A stretch of 64,000 nt of DNA, from positions 1,364,001 to 1,428,000 of the forward strand of contig JADJHN010000002.1 in NCBI GenBank assembly GCA_016707485.1, given 5' to 3'. This stretch comes from Lysobacterales bacterium. Its GTDB lineage: Bacteria > Pseudomonadota > Gammaproteobacteria > Xanthomonadales > Rhodanobacteraceae. The notes under the pieces were generated by a model that did not search any database, was not told the DNA's origin, and saw nothing but the letters and a program-made list of their open reading frames with translations. Below are positions 29,337 through 37,637 of this stretch, piece by piece. How positions within the stretch are numbered: position 1 is the stretch's first letter; each line of letters begins with the position of its first letter. The position numbers and the translations under genes were made by a program.

Positions 29337-30596
29337 CTATTTGTCATTTATGTTGTATGCGGCAAGCTTCTGCTTGACTGCCACGTTTTTCAGGCGCACG
29401 TACTTCGGCAGGCCATCCTTGCCCGAGGGTGGCGGATCTTCGCCGCGGATCAGCGGCTCCAGATAACGGCGCGCGGCCTCGGTGATGCCGTAGCCATCGC
29501 GGCGGATGTAGCTCTTGGGCAGGATCTTCTCGTGGTTGGCCACCTTGCTCAACGCGGCCGGCTCGATCTTCCAGCGATATGGCGCATCGGAGCTGCGCAC
29601 GATCACCGGCATCACCGCATTCTTTCCGGCGAGCGCGTATTCGACAGCTGCCTTGCCGACCGCGTAAGCCTGCTCGACATCCGTCTTCGAGGCGATATGC
29701 CGGGCCGAGCGTTGCAGGTAGTCGGGCAGGGCCCAGTGGTATTTGTAGCCGAGCTTCTGCTTGACCAGGTCGGCCAGCAGCGGGGCGACGCCGCCGAGCT
29801 GGGCGTGGCCGAAGGCATCGCGCGTGCCGACTTCGGAGAGAAACTTGCCGTCCTTGTTGCGCACGCCTTCGGAGACGACCACGGTGCACCAGCCAACCCG
29901 CTCGACGGTAGCCTTGACCCGTGCCAGGAAGGCTTCCTCGTCGAACGGGATTTCCGGGAACAGGATGATGTGCGGGGCGTCATCGGCGGTTTTTCCGGCA
30001 AGCCCGGCGGCAGCGGCGATCCAGCCCGCGTGACGACCCATGACCTCCATGACGAAGACCTTGGTCGAGGATTCCGCCATCGAGGCGACATCCAGACTCG
30101 CCTCGAGCACCGACACCGCCGTGTACTTGGCCACCGAACCAAAACCGGGGCAGCAATCGGTCACGGCCAGATCATTGTCGACGGTTTTCGGCACACCGAT
30201 CACCTTGACATCATGGCCAAGCGCCTTGCCGATCTGCGATATCTTGTTGGCGGTGTCCGCCGAATCGTTGCCGCCGTTGTAGAGAAACCAGCGGATGTCA
30301 TGGGCACGCAGGACCTCGATCAGGCGCTCGTACTGCGGGCGACTCTGCTCGATCGACTTGAGCTTGAAGCGGCAAGAGCCAAACGCGCCGCCGGGAGTGT
30401 GGCGCAATGCCGCGATCGCGCTGGCGGATTCTTTCGAGGTGTCGATGAGTTCTTCGCGCAGCGCACCAATGATGCCGTTGCGCGCCGCGTAAACGCGAAC
30501 CTTGTGTTTGCGTGCGGTTTCAATGACCGCACAGGCGCTGGCGTTGATGACGGCGGTGACGCCGCCGGACTGCGCATAGAGCAGGTTGCCTTGCAT
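29337..30596 (-). CDS. pfp: Pyrophosphate-dependent 6-phosphofructokinase
   Basis: 419 residues. It converts fructose-6-phosphate to fructose-1,6-bisphosphate, reversibly, using PPi. The nucleotide-site loop reads YNGGNDSADT and the catalytic loop PKTVDNDLAVTD; the lysine in PKTVDND and the residue after GG are the marks of PPi- rather than ATP-dependent enzymes. MEVMGRHAGWIA is the substrate motif. AAGGAG lies 8 bases before the ATG. It diverges from adk across 149 bases and precedes a membrane protein and hppA. A pfp/H+-pyrophosphatase gene pairing is known from Methylococcus. Confidence 0.93.
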   Translation of the reverse strand: MQGNLLYAQSGGVTAVINASACAVIETARKHKVRVYAARNGIIGALREELIDTSKESASAIAALRHTPGGAFGSCRFKLKSIEQSRPQYERLIEVLRAHDIRWFLYNGGNDSADTANKISQIGKALGHDVKVIGVPKTVDNDLAVTDCCPGFGSVAKYTAVSVLEASLDVASMAESSTKVFVMEVMGRHAGWIAAAAGLAGKTADDAPHIILFPEIPFDEEAFLARVKATVERVGWCTVVVSEGVRNKDGKFLSEVGTRDAFGHAQLGGVAPLLADLVKQKLGYKYHWALPDYLQRSARHIASKTDVEQAYAVGKAAVEYALAGKNAVMPVIVRSSDAPYRWKIEPAALSKVANHEKILPKSYIRRDGYGITEAARRYLEPLIRGEDPPPSGKDGLPKYVRLKNVAVKQKLAAYNINDK

Positions 30597-30745
30597 CGAG
30601 GAGGCTCCTTGGTGACAGGGAATGGGGCAGTGTGAAGGTTTGACTGAAATGCCTCCAGCGGATAGCTTTACGCTGGATTCAACCGCTCAAAGTCTAGCGC
30701 AGCGTCAACGGATTTCCGCGCGTGCGCATCACTTCAAGGAACTGT

Positions 30746-31309
30746 ATGCGACTCGTGCTACTCGGCGCGCCCGGCTCGGGCAAAGGCACCCAGGCGGCCA
30801 GACTCCGTGACACCTTGGGAATCCCGCATGTATCCACGGGCGACCTGCTGCGTGCCGCGGTCAAGGCCGGGACGCCGCTGGGCATGCAGGCAAAGTCGGT
30901 GATGGATGCCGGCGGCCTGGTCTCCGACGACATCGTCCTCGGCATGCTCGAGGAGCGCGTGGCGCAGGTCGATGCCAAGGCGGGTTTCATCCTTGATGGC
31001 TATCCACGCAATGTCGCCCAGTGTGCCGCGCTCGAAGCGCTGCTCGAACGCCTCGGCCAGCCGCTTGATGTCGCGGTCAAGCTCGAAGTCCCGAATGAAC
31101 TGATCGTCGAGCGCATCGCCGGTCGAGCGGCGGCCGAGGGTCGCCTCGATGACACGCCGGAAACGGTACGCGCACGGCTGCGCGTGTATGCCGAGCAGAC
31201 TGCGCCGGTGGCCGACCACTTTGCCGAGATCGGCAAGCTGGTCACCGTTGACGGGGTTGGCGAGCTCGATGAGGTCTTCCAGCGCATTCGCAAGGCGCTG
31301 CCAGCTTGA
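30746..31309 (+). CDS. adk: Adenylate kinase, short lid-less form
   Basis: 187 residues; ATP + AMP to 2 ADP. The P-loop is GAPGSGKGTQ, the AMP-binding part STGDLLRAAV and the lid-proximal motif ILDGYPRN. The LID insertion of long adenylate kinases is replaced by the short GRAAAEGRLDDTPETV, and there are no zinc cysteines. AAGGA (30736-30740) supports ATG 30746 over an earlier in-frame start. It is divergent from pfp. Confidence 0.95.
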   Translation: MRLVLLGAPGSGKGTQAARLRDTLGIPHVSTGDLLRAAVKAGTPLGMQAKSVMDAGGLVSDDIVLGMLEERVAQVDAKAGFILDGYPRNVAQCAALEALLERLGQPLDVAVKLEVPNELIVERIAGRAAAEGRLDDTPETVRARLRVYAEQTAPVADHFAEIGKLVTVDGVGELDEVFQRIRKALPA

Positions 31310-31399
31310 TGTCGATGCCGGGCGTCGGCCTGTCCACGGGCCCTGTGTGGTGCGCCGGCAACCCGTGTCGCGAGGTGCGGACTTGAGTTGCCAGCACTG

Positions 31400-31927
31400 A
31401 TGTCGGAATTGATTGGCCAGATCATCAACCTTTGCCGCTTCCGCGGTGGCCCGCAGGATCTTCCGCACAAGCCCGGCTTGCTGATCGGCATGCTCGTCGC
31501 CAGCGTCATCCTCGACCTGAGCTCGGCAAACCTGCTCGATATCGGCGACAACGCACTCGCGCGCAGCCTGTTCTCGACTTCCCTGTTGCTGGCCCTGTGC
31601 TGGATCGCACTGGGCATCCGCGGCATGCTTGCCCGCTTCGTGCAGACGGCAATCGCCCTGGTCGGCTGCGCGATGATCTTTTCGATCGTCATCGTTCCGC
31701 TGGCCTGGTTGTTCGGCAAGCCGGACGGTGCCGAGGCGGTGCTCAGTCCGCAGCAGATCCTCGTTGCCTGGCTGGGCCTTGGCGTACTCGTCTGGAAGAT
31801 CGCCGTGGATGCGCACAATGTCCGCCAGGCCATCGAAGCACCGTTCTGGCTCGGGTTTGCGCTGGCGCTGGCCTGGTCGGTCGCGGATTTCGCCCTCAGC
31901 CGGGTCCTCTTTGTCGCTACCCCCTGA
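31400..31927 (+). CDS. Small integral membrane protein of unknown function
   Basis: 175 residues from ATG 31400 with about five membrane helices (starting near PGLLIGMLVASVIL and ending near DFALSRVLFVATP). No motif is recognised. It lies between adk and mpl on the same strand, 24 bases before mpl. A role in envelope maintenance by association with mpl is only a guess. Confidence 0.75.
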   Translation: MSELIGQIINLCRFRGGPQDLPHKPGLLIGMLVASVILDLSSANLLDIGDNALARSLFSTSLLLALCWIALGIRGMLARFVQTAIALVGCAMIFSIVIVPLAWLFGKPDGAEAVLSPQQILVAWLGLGVLVWKIAVDAHNVRQAIEAPFWLGFALALAWSVADFALSRVLFVATP

Positions 31928-31951
31928 CCGACGTTGTCCTAAACTGGCGCG

Positions 31952-33307
<1,356 letters not shown>

Positions 33308-33314
33308 TCGCGGC

Positions 33315-33905
33315 ATGAGCGGATTCGACCTGCCGCTGTTTCCGCTGTCCTCGGCCCTGTTTCCGCAAGGCACGCTCAGCCTGCGCATCTTCGAGCCCCG
33401 CTATCTCGACATGATCCGCGATTGCGCGCGCAACGACTCGGGATTTGGCGTCTGCCTCATCCTTGAAGGTGGCGAGGTCGGCGACCCGGCGACGCCAGCC
33501 GCGGTGGGAACATGCGCCCGCATTGTCGATTTCAATGTCCAGGCCGATGGTCTGCTCGGCATTCTCGCCCGCGGCGAGCGTCGCTTCCGCGTGCAGCACA
33601 CGCGCGTGCGCGACAACGGCCTGATCCATGCGCAGGTCGAATGGATCGAGGAAGGCGAGCCGCAAGCGGTTCCCGCCGAATGCGGCCTGCTGGCAACCAT
33701 CCTCGAACGCTTCCACGAGCAGGCCGGTGGCGAATACGCGCGCATCGAACGTGCCCGCTATGATGACGCGAGCTGGGTCGCCTGGCGGCTTGCCGAAGCG
33801 CTTGCACTGGAGCAGACGGAGCGGCAACTGCTGCTGCAGATGTCCGATCCCGTCGAGCGGCTCAAGCAATTGATGCACTACCTGCCGCGCTTCCAGGGCG
33901 GTTGA
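33315..33905 (+). CDS. LON peptidase substrate-binding-domain protein
   Basis: 196 residues, consisting of the N-terminal domain of Lon proteases alone (LPLFPLSSALFPQGTLSLRIFEPRY at 6-30), without ATPase or protease parts. Stand-alone proteins of this type are widespread and their function is unclear; they may bind peptides or regulate proteolysis. It starts 7 bases after mpl and stops 11 bases before the SDR gene, in an apparent mpl-LON-SDR operon. Confidence 0.9.
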   Translation: MSGFDLPLFPLSSALFPQGTLSLRIFEPRYLDMIRDCARNDSGFGVCLILEGGEVGDPATPAAVGTCARIVDFNVQADGLLGILARGERRFRVQHTRVRDNGLIHAQVEWIEEGEPQAVPAECGLLATILERFHEQAGGEYARIERARYDDASWVAWRLAEALALEQTERQLLLQMSDPVERLKQLMHYLPRFQGG

Positions 33906-33916
33906 AGGAGATCGAC

Positions 33917-34735
33917 ATGAGCACCCTGAAAGGCAAGACCCTGTTCATCACCGGCGCCTCGCGCGGAATCGGCCTGGCGATCGCCACGCGCGCGGCACGC
34001 GATGGTGCCAACATCGTCATTGCCGCCAAGAGTGCCGTGGCCAATCCGAAACTGCCCGGCACGATTCACAGCGCCGCCGCCGAAATCGAGGCGGCCGGTG
34101 GCCAGGCCTTGCCGCTGCAGGTCGATATCCGCGAAGAGGAAAGTGTACGTGCTGCCGTTGCGGCGGCGGTCGATCGATTCGGCGGCATCGACATCCTCGT
34201 CAACAATGCCAGCGCGATCTGGCTGCGCGGTACGTTGGACACGCCGATGAAACGCTTCGACCTCATGCACCAGGTCAATGCGCGCGGTACCTTCCTCTGT
34301 TCCCAGGCGTGCCTGCCGCACCTGTTGCAAGCCCCCAACCCGCACATCCTGACCTTGTCGCCGCCGCTGTCGATGGATCCAAAGTGGTTTTCGCCGCATG
34401 TGGCCTACACCATGGCCAAGTACGGCATGAGCCTGTGCGTGCTGGGCATGGCTGCCGAATTCCGCGACCTCGGCATCGCGGTCAATGCACTGTGGCCGCG
34501 CACGGTGATCGCGACTGATGCATTGAACATGATTCCCGGAGTCAGCACCGAGAATGCGCGCACGCCGGAGATTGTCGCCGATGCCGCCCATGCGATCCTG
34601 ACCCTGCCGAGCCGCGCGCAGACCGGCGGGTTCCTGATCGATGATGAAGTGCTGGCGGCGCAGGGCGTGCGCGATCTTGACCGCTACGCGGTTTCGCCAG
34701 GGAAACCCCTGCTGCCCGATCTTTTTCTCGACTAG
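33917..34735 (+). CDS. Short-chain dehydrogenase/reductase, HSDL2-like
   Basis: 272 residues. Cofactor motif TGASRGIG at about 13-20; NNAS; catalytic Y and K in VAYTMAKYGM; active-site serine region LSPPLS. The YTMAKYG and ALWPRTVIATDA segments are characteristic of the HSDL2-like SDR subgroup. AAGGAG (33905-33910) fixes ATG 33917. The substrate is unknown, though relatives act on fatty acyl or steroid-like compounds. Its TAG stop abuts the left end of the inverted-repeat element. Confidence 0.9.
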   Translation: MSTLKGKTLFITGASRGIGLAIATRAARDGANIVIAAKSAVANPKLPGTIHSAAAEIEAAGGQALPLQVDIREEESVRAAVAAAVDRFGGIDILVNNASAIWLRGTLDTPMKRFDLMHQVNARGTFLCSQACLPHLLQAPNPHILTLSPPLSMDPKWFSPHVAYTMAKYGMSLCVLGMAAEFRDLGIAVNALWPRTVIATDALNMIPGVSTENARTPEIVADAAHAILTLPSRAQTGGFLIDDEVLAAQGVRDLDRYAVSPGKPLLPDLFLD

Positions 34736-35019
34736 GGCAACGCTGATCAAGTAGCGCAACCGTCACGACACCTGTCTGCGTGCAGATCGCGGCGCGCTGA
34801 CGCAGATGGACTGGCCGTCCTTAAAGGCAGCGCAACAAAGATTCGCTCGCAGACAGGTGTCGCCGAACTCATTGATTCATATCTGAAACGGTGGCGCTCG
34901 GAAGGCCCGCCACGCGCACCGCGCGGCTTGCCAAGGCCACCAGCCTTCGCTTCGCCACGCAGCACGCATGGCGAACCTTCCGAACGCCATGACGGTTGTG
35001 CTACTTGATCAGCGTTGCC
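34736..35019. mobile_element. 284-bp element with 29-bp terminal inverted repeats (MITE-like)
   Basis: The first 29 bases (34736-34764, beginning GGCAACGCTGATCAAG) recur inverted at 34991-35019 with one mismatch. A second perfect 15-bp inverted pair is nested inside (34766-34780 with 34848-34862, CGACACCTGTCTGCG). There is no transposase gene and no clear target-site duplication next to the ends. The element starts directly after the SDR stop codon. This layout suggests a non-autonomous mobile element; it would also work as a transcript-end structure. Confidence 0.7.
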
Positions 35020-35079
35020 TTGGGCATGGCGCATTCGTTCGCGTTTGCCCAGAATCGGCGATCTTCCGAGGAGGAAATC

Positions 35080-35736
35080 ATGCTCAACACCATTCGATTT
35101 GCAGGGCTTGCTGCGTTCGCTGTCGCCGCGTCACCGTCAAGCGCGGGTGACCTGCTGATCCACGACGGTTTCGAGACGTGTTGGGTCTCGGCAAAAACCA
35201 AGCCGCAGTTTCTTGAATCGGTGCGCACGAGCATCGAAGGCACGACTGCCTGCATCCCGCCCCGATCGGGAAGCCAATCCGGGGTGGGCTACACGATCTG
35301 CCAGACGGTCAACGGCTGCGGCGGCGGCATGGATGGATGTGCCGTGACCATGCATGCCGGCACGTTTTCCGGCAATTTTGTCAGCGGCGAAGTTTCCGGC
35401 CCCGGCAGCGCCAACAACATTGCAATTCCGGTGACGACCACGGCGCTCGGCAACTGCACGATCAACCTGACCGCCATCACGCTGGGTTATCTGCTCGATT
35501 ACCTCATGCAGGCCGATGGTGTCGACGGCGTCTACAGCGATGACCTCATGCCGCCCGTGGTGACCATCACCAATTACGCCACCAGCAACAACTGCAATCC
35601 GCTGCTGGCCGGCATCATCGCCGGCTATGTCCCGCAAGCCATCGCCGCCGCCGAAGCGAATGCCGCAACGACCATTGAACCCGGCCTGCGTGCGGATACG
35701 CTGGCGCAGTCGGTGTGCCCCTTGTCGGCACCCTGA
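35080..35736 (+). CDS. Secreted Cys-containing protein with N-terminal DGFE-like motif
   Basis: 218 residues. GAGGAGGA (35069-35076) fixes ATG 35080. The signal peptide (about 1-24) is followed at once by LLIHDGFETCW, the same motif that ends three other secreted proteins here, but at the mature N-terminus. The rest has several cysteines (TICQTVNGCGGGMDGC, NNCNP, QSVCP), suggesting disulfides, and a helical tail. No enzyme motif or named family is recognised. It lies 60 bases after the inverted-repeat element and is convergent with a PLP-enzyme gene. Confidence 0.75.
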   Translation: MLNTIRFAGLAAFAVAASPSSAGDLLIHDGFETCWVSAKTKPQFLESVRTSIEGTTACIPPRSGSQSGVGYTICQTVNGCGGGMDGCAVTMHAGTFSGNFVSGEVSGPGSANNIAIPVTTTALGNCTINLTAITLGYLLDYLMQADGVDGVYSDDLMPPVVTITNYATSNNCNPLLAGIIAGYVPQAIAAAEANAATTIEPGLRADTLAQSVCPLSAP

Positions 35737-35771
35737 TCGGCCAATGTGGAAGGTGATCGAGCGCGCCGCGT

Positions 35772-36890
35772 CTATTCGAGAGCCTGGGCGAGATCGGCGA
35801 TCAAGTCATCCGGGTGTTCGAGACCCACGGAAATGCGCAGCAGGTTGTCCGGGGACGTCGGCGTGGCACCCTCGACCGAGGCGCGATGTTCGATCAGCGA
35901 TTCGCAGCCGCCAAGCGAAGTGGCATTGGTGAACAGCTTCAAGCGGCCAGCCATCCTGATTGCCGCGTTGCGCCCGCCGTGCACCTGGATGCTGAGCATG
36001 CCGCCGAAGTCGCTCATCTGGCGCGCCGCAATCGCGTGCCCGGGATGCTTGGCGAGTCCCGGATAGTTGACGCGCTCGATGGCCGCATGCGCGTCGAGAA
36101 AATCCGCGACTGCGCGCGCATTGGCACAATGCATGGCCATGCGTGCCGGCAGTGAGCGGCAACCGCGCAAGGTCAGCCAGGCGCTGAACGGGGAAAGCGT
36201 TGCGCCGGTGATGTGCAGGCGATGCGCCACACGCTGATGCAAATCGCCAGCCTGCGCGAACACCAGCGCACCACCGAGCACGTCGCTGTGGCCGCCGAAA
36301 TACTTGGTCGTCGAATGCATGACGATATCGGCGCCCAGTTGCAATGGGCGTTGCAATACCGGCGAGGCAAACGTGTTGTCGCAAACCAGCACGCTTGCGT
36401 GCGCTTTTGCGATTCCGGCCAGCGCCTGGATATCGCTGACCTGCATGCGCGGATTCGATGGCGTTTCGGCCCAGATCAGGTCGACCCCTGCCTGGCAAAG
36501 CCGATCGAGCGCATCCAGATCCGTCATGTCGAGCGTGCTCACGCGAATTCCACGTTGCGGGAGAAACTCCGCACCGAGCACGCGCAGGCCGGTGTAGCAA
36601 TCATCCGGTATCACGATATGCGAATCCGGCGGCAACGATTCGAGCAGGCCGCTGATCGCGGCCATGCCGGAAGCAAACGTCAGCGCCGCCGCACCGCCTT
36701 CCAGTCCGGCCATCGCCGCGCAAAGGCGATCGTTGGTCGGATTGCCTTCGCGCTGATACTCATAGCCGGCAATTTTTTCGGCCGCCGGGCCATGGCGGAA
36801 TGTCGTGGCCAGATGAATCGGCGGCGCCATGGCGCCGGTAGCCGCATCACATTCACCGCCGGCATGCACGGCCAAGGTTTCAAGACGCAT
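35772..36890 (-). CDS. Cystathionine gamma-synthase/lyase-type PLP enzyme (second copy)
   Basis: 372 residues, Cys/Met metabolism PLP family. The PLP lysine is in MHSTTKYFGGHSD; the partner-subunit motif is YEYQREGNPTND; DNTFASP holds the ring-stacking aspartate region. It differs clearly from the copy at 17765-18928, so it is a paralogue rather than a duplicate. Candidates are O-succinyl/acetyl-homoserine-dependent cystathionine gamma-synthase or a methionine-gamma-lyase-like enzyme. It is transcribed alone; upstream are gene remains. Confidence 0.88.
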   Translation of the reverse strand: MRLETLAVHAGGECDAATGAMAPPIHLATTFRHGPAAEKIAGYEYQREGNPTNDRLCAAMAGLEGGAAALTFASGMAAISGLLESLPPDSHIVIPDDCYTGLRVLGAEFLPQRGIRVSTLDMTDLDALDRLCQAGVDLIWAETPSNPRMQVSDIQALAGIAKAHASVLVCDNTFASPVLQRPLQLGADIVMHSTTKYFGGHSDVLGGALVFAQAGDLHQRVAHRLHITGATLSPFSAWLTLRGCRSLPARMAMHCANARAVADFLDAHAAIERVNYPGLAKHPGHAIAARQMSDFGGMLSIQVHGGRNAAIRMAGRLKLFTNATSLGGCESLIEHRASVEGATPTSPDNLLRISVGLEHPDDLIADLAQALE

Positions 36891-36934
36891 GGTTTGATCT
36901 CCGCAGGAATGCAGGTTCGATTGTGCATGCCAAC

Positions 36935-37060
36935 CTATGCCACCTGCACCTTGAATGCTTCTCTGGCGACCTTCGGCGTGTCGCCAATGACCTGCTCTTC
37001 GTGCGCCATCGAGGTGAATCCAGCCTCATGAGCCGAGGGCGCGAGACTGACGCCGCGCTC
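36935..37060 (-). pseudogene. C-terminal fragment of a second hemL
   Basis: Forty codons ending at 36935 read GVSLAPSAHEAGFTSMAHEE and continue to KVQVA. They match the end of the intact HemL encoded at 46502-47788 (GVYLAPSAYEAGFMSMAHDE) over its full C-terminus, including the stop position. Nothing of the rest of hemL is present upstream. It is a leftover of a duplicated or displaced glutamate-1-semialdehyde aminotransferase gene. Confidence 0.8.
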
Positions 37061-37069
37061 GTTGCCTGC

Positions 37070-37590
37070 ATCGCCGGCTGACCCTCGGCGCCACTCCACG
37101 CAGGCCAACCCAGGCCAGCAGTGCCCGCATGGCATTGCCCGGCAAGGGCGGGGACGTCTGGCCGGCAGTGGAGGCGATCAGCCGGTTGCGCATGACGACG
37201 TTGGTTGCGGGCGCCGAAGGGGTGAGTTGACCGTGGACCGGTGACGGCAGTGTTGCGCTGATTTTCCGTGAGGCGGTATCCACCACCCACACGCGGTCAT
37301 CGTTGATGTCGGCGAGGTAGCGGCTGTGTCGTCCGGTGTGATGGCGAGGCCGTGTGGCTCGCCCGCACCGAAATTCATGCTCGCCTCGACGGTCCGACTG
37401 GCGATGTCGATCATCGATGTGCCGGCACTGAACGGATTGGCGACAAAGACCCGTGCGCCGTTGTTGCTGGCCGCGATGCCGTTGGCAGTTGAGCCGACCG
37501 GGATCGTCGCCGTCACCGATCGGGTTCCCGCACCGATTTCCGAAACGCGGTCACCGTCGCGGTTGCTCACCGACACGCGCCCGCGGGACG
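37070..37590 (-). pseudogene. Remnant of a YVTN-type beta-propeller protein
   Basis: Between about 37590 and 37330 one frame encodes propeller blades (GARVFVANPFSAGTSMIDIA, GEPHGLAITPDD). It then continues in a neighbouring frame with RYLADINDDRVWVVDTASRK and on to about 37070, so one frameshift lies near 37325. There is no start codon or signal peptide upstream, so the N-terminus is also missing. The fragment lies between the hemL tail and a large beta-helix gene, making a 700-base stretch of gene remains. Confidence 0.75.
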
Positions 37591-37637
37591 GCTCTGGGAG
37601 AGTGGCAACAGGCCACTGGCGTTGACGGCATTCGCCT

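Noticed and set aside
34878..35079. Frames starting at the inverted-repeat ends that would encode MRYLISVAL or MCYLISVAL peptides
   Set aside because: The shared peptide only reflects the inverted repeat. The real gene starts at 35080 behind GAGGAGGA with a signal peptide.
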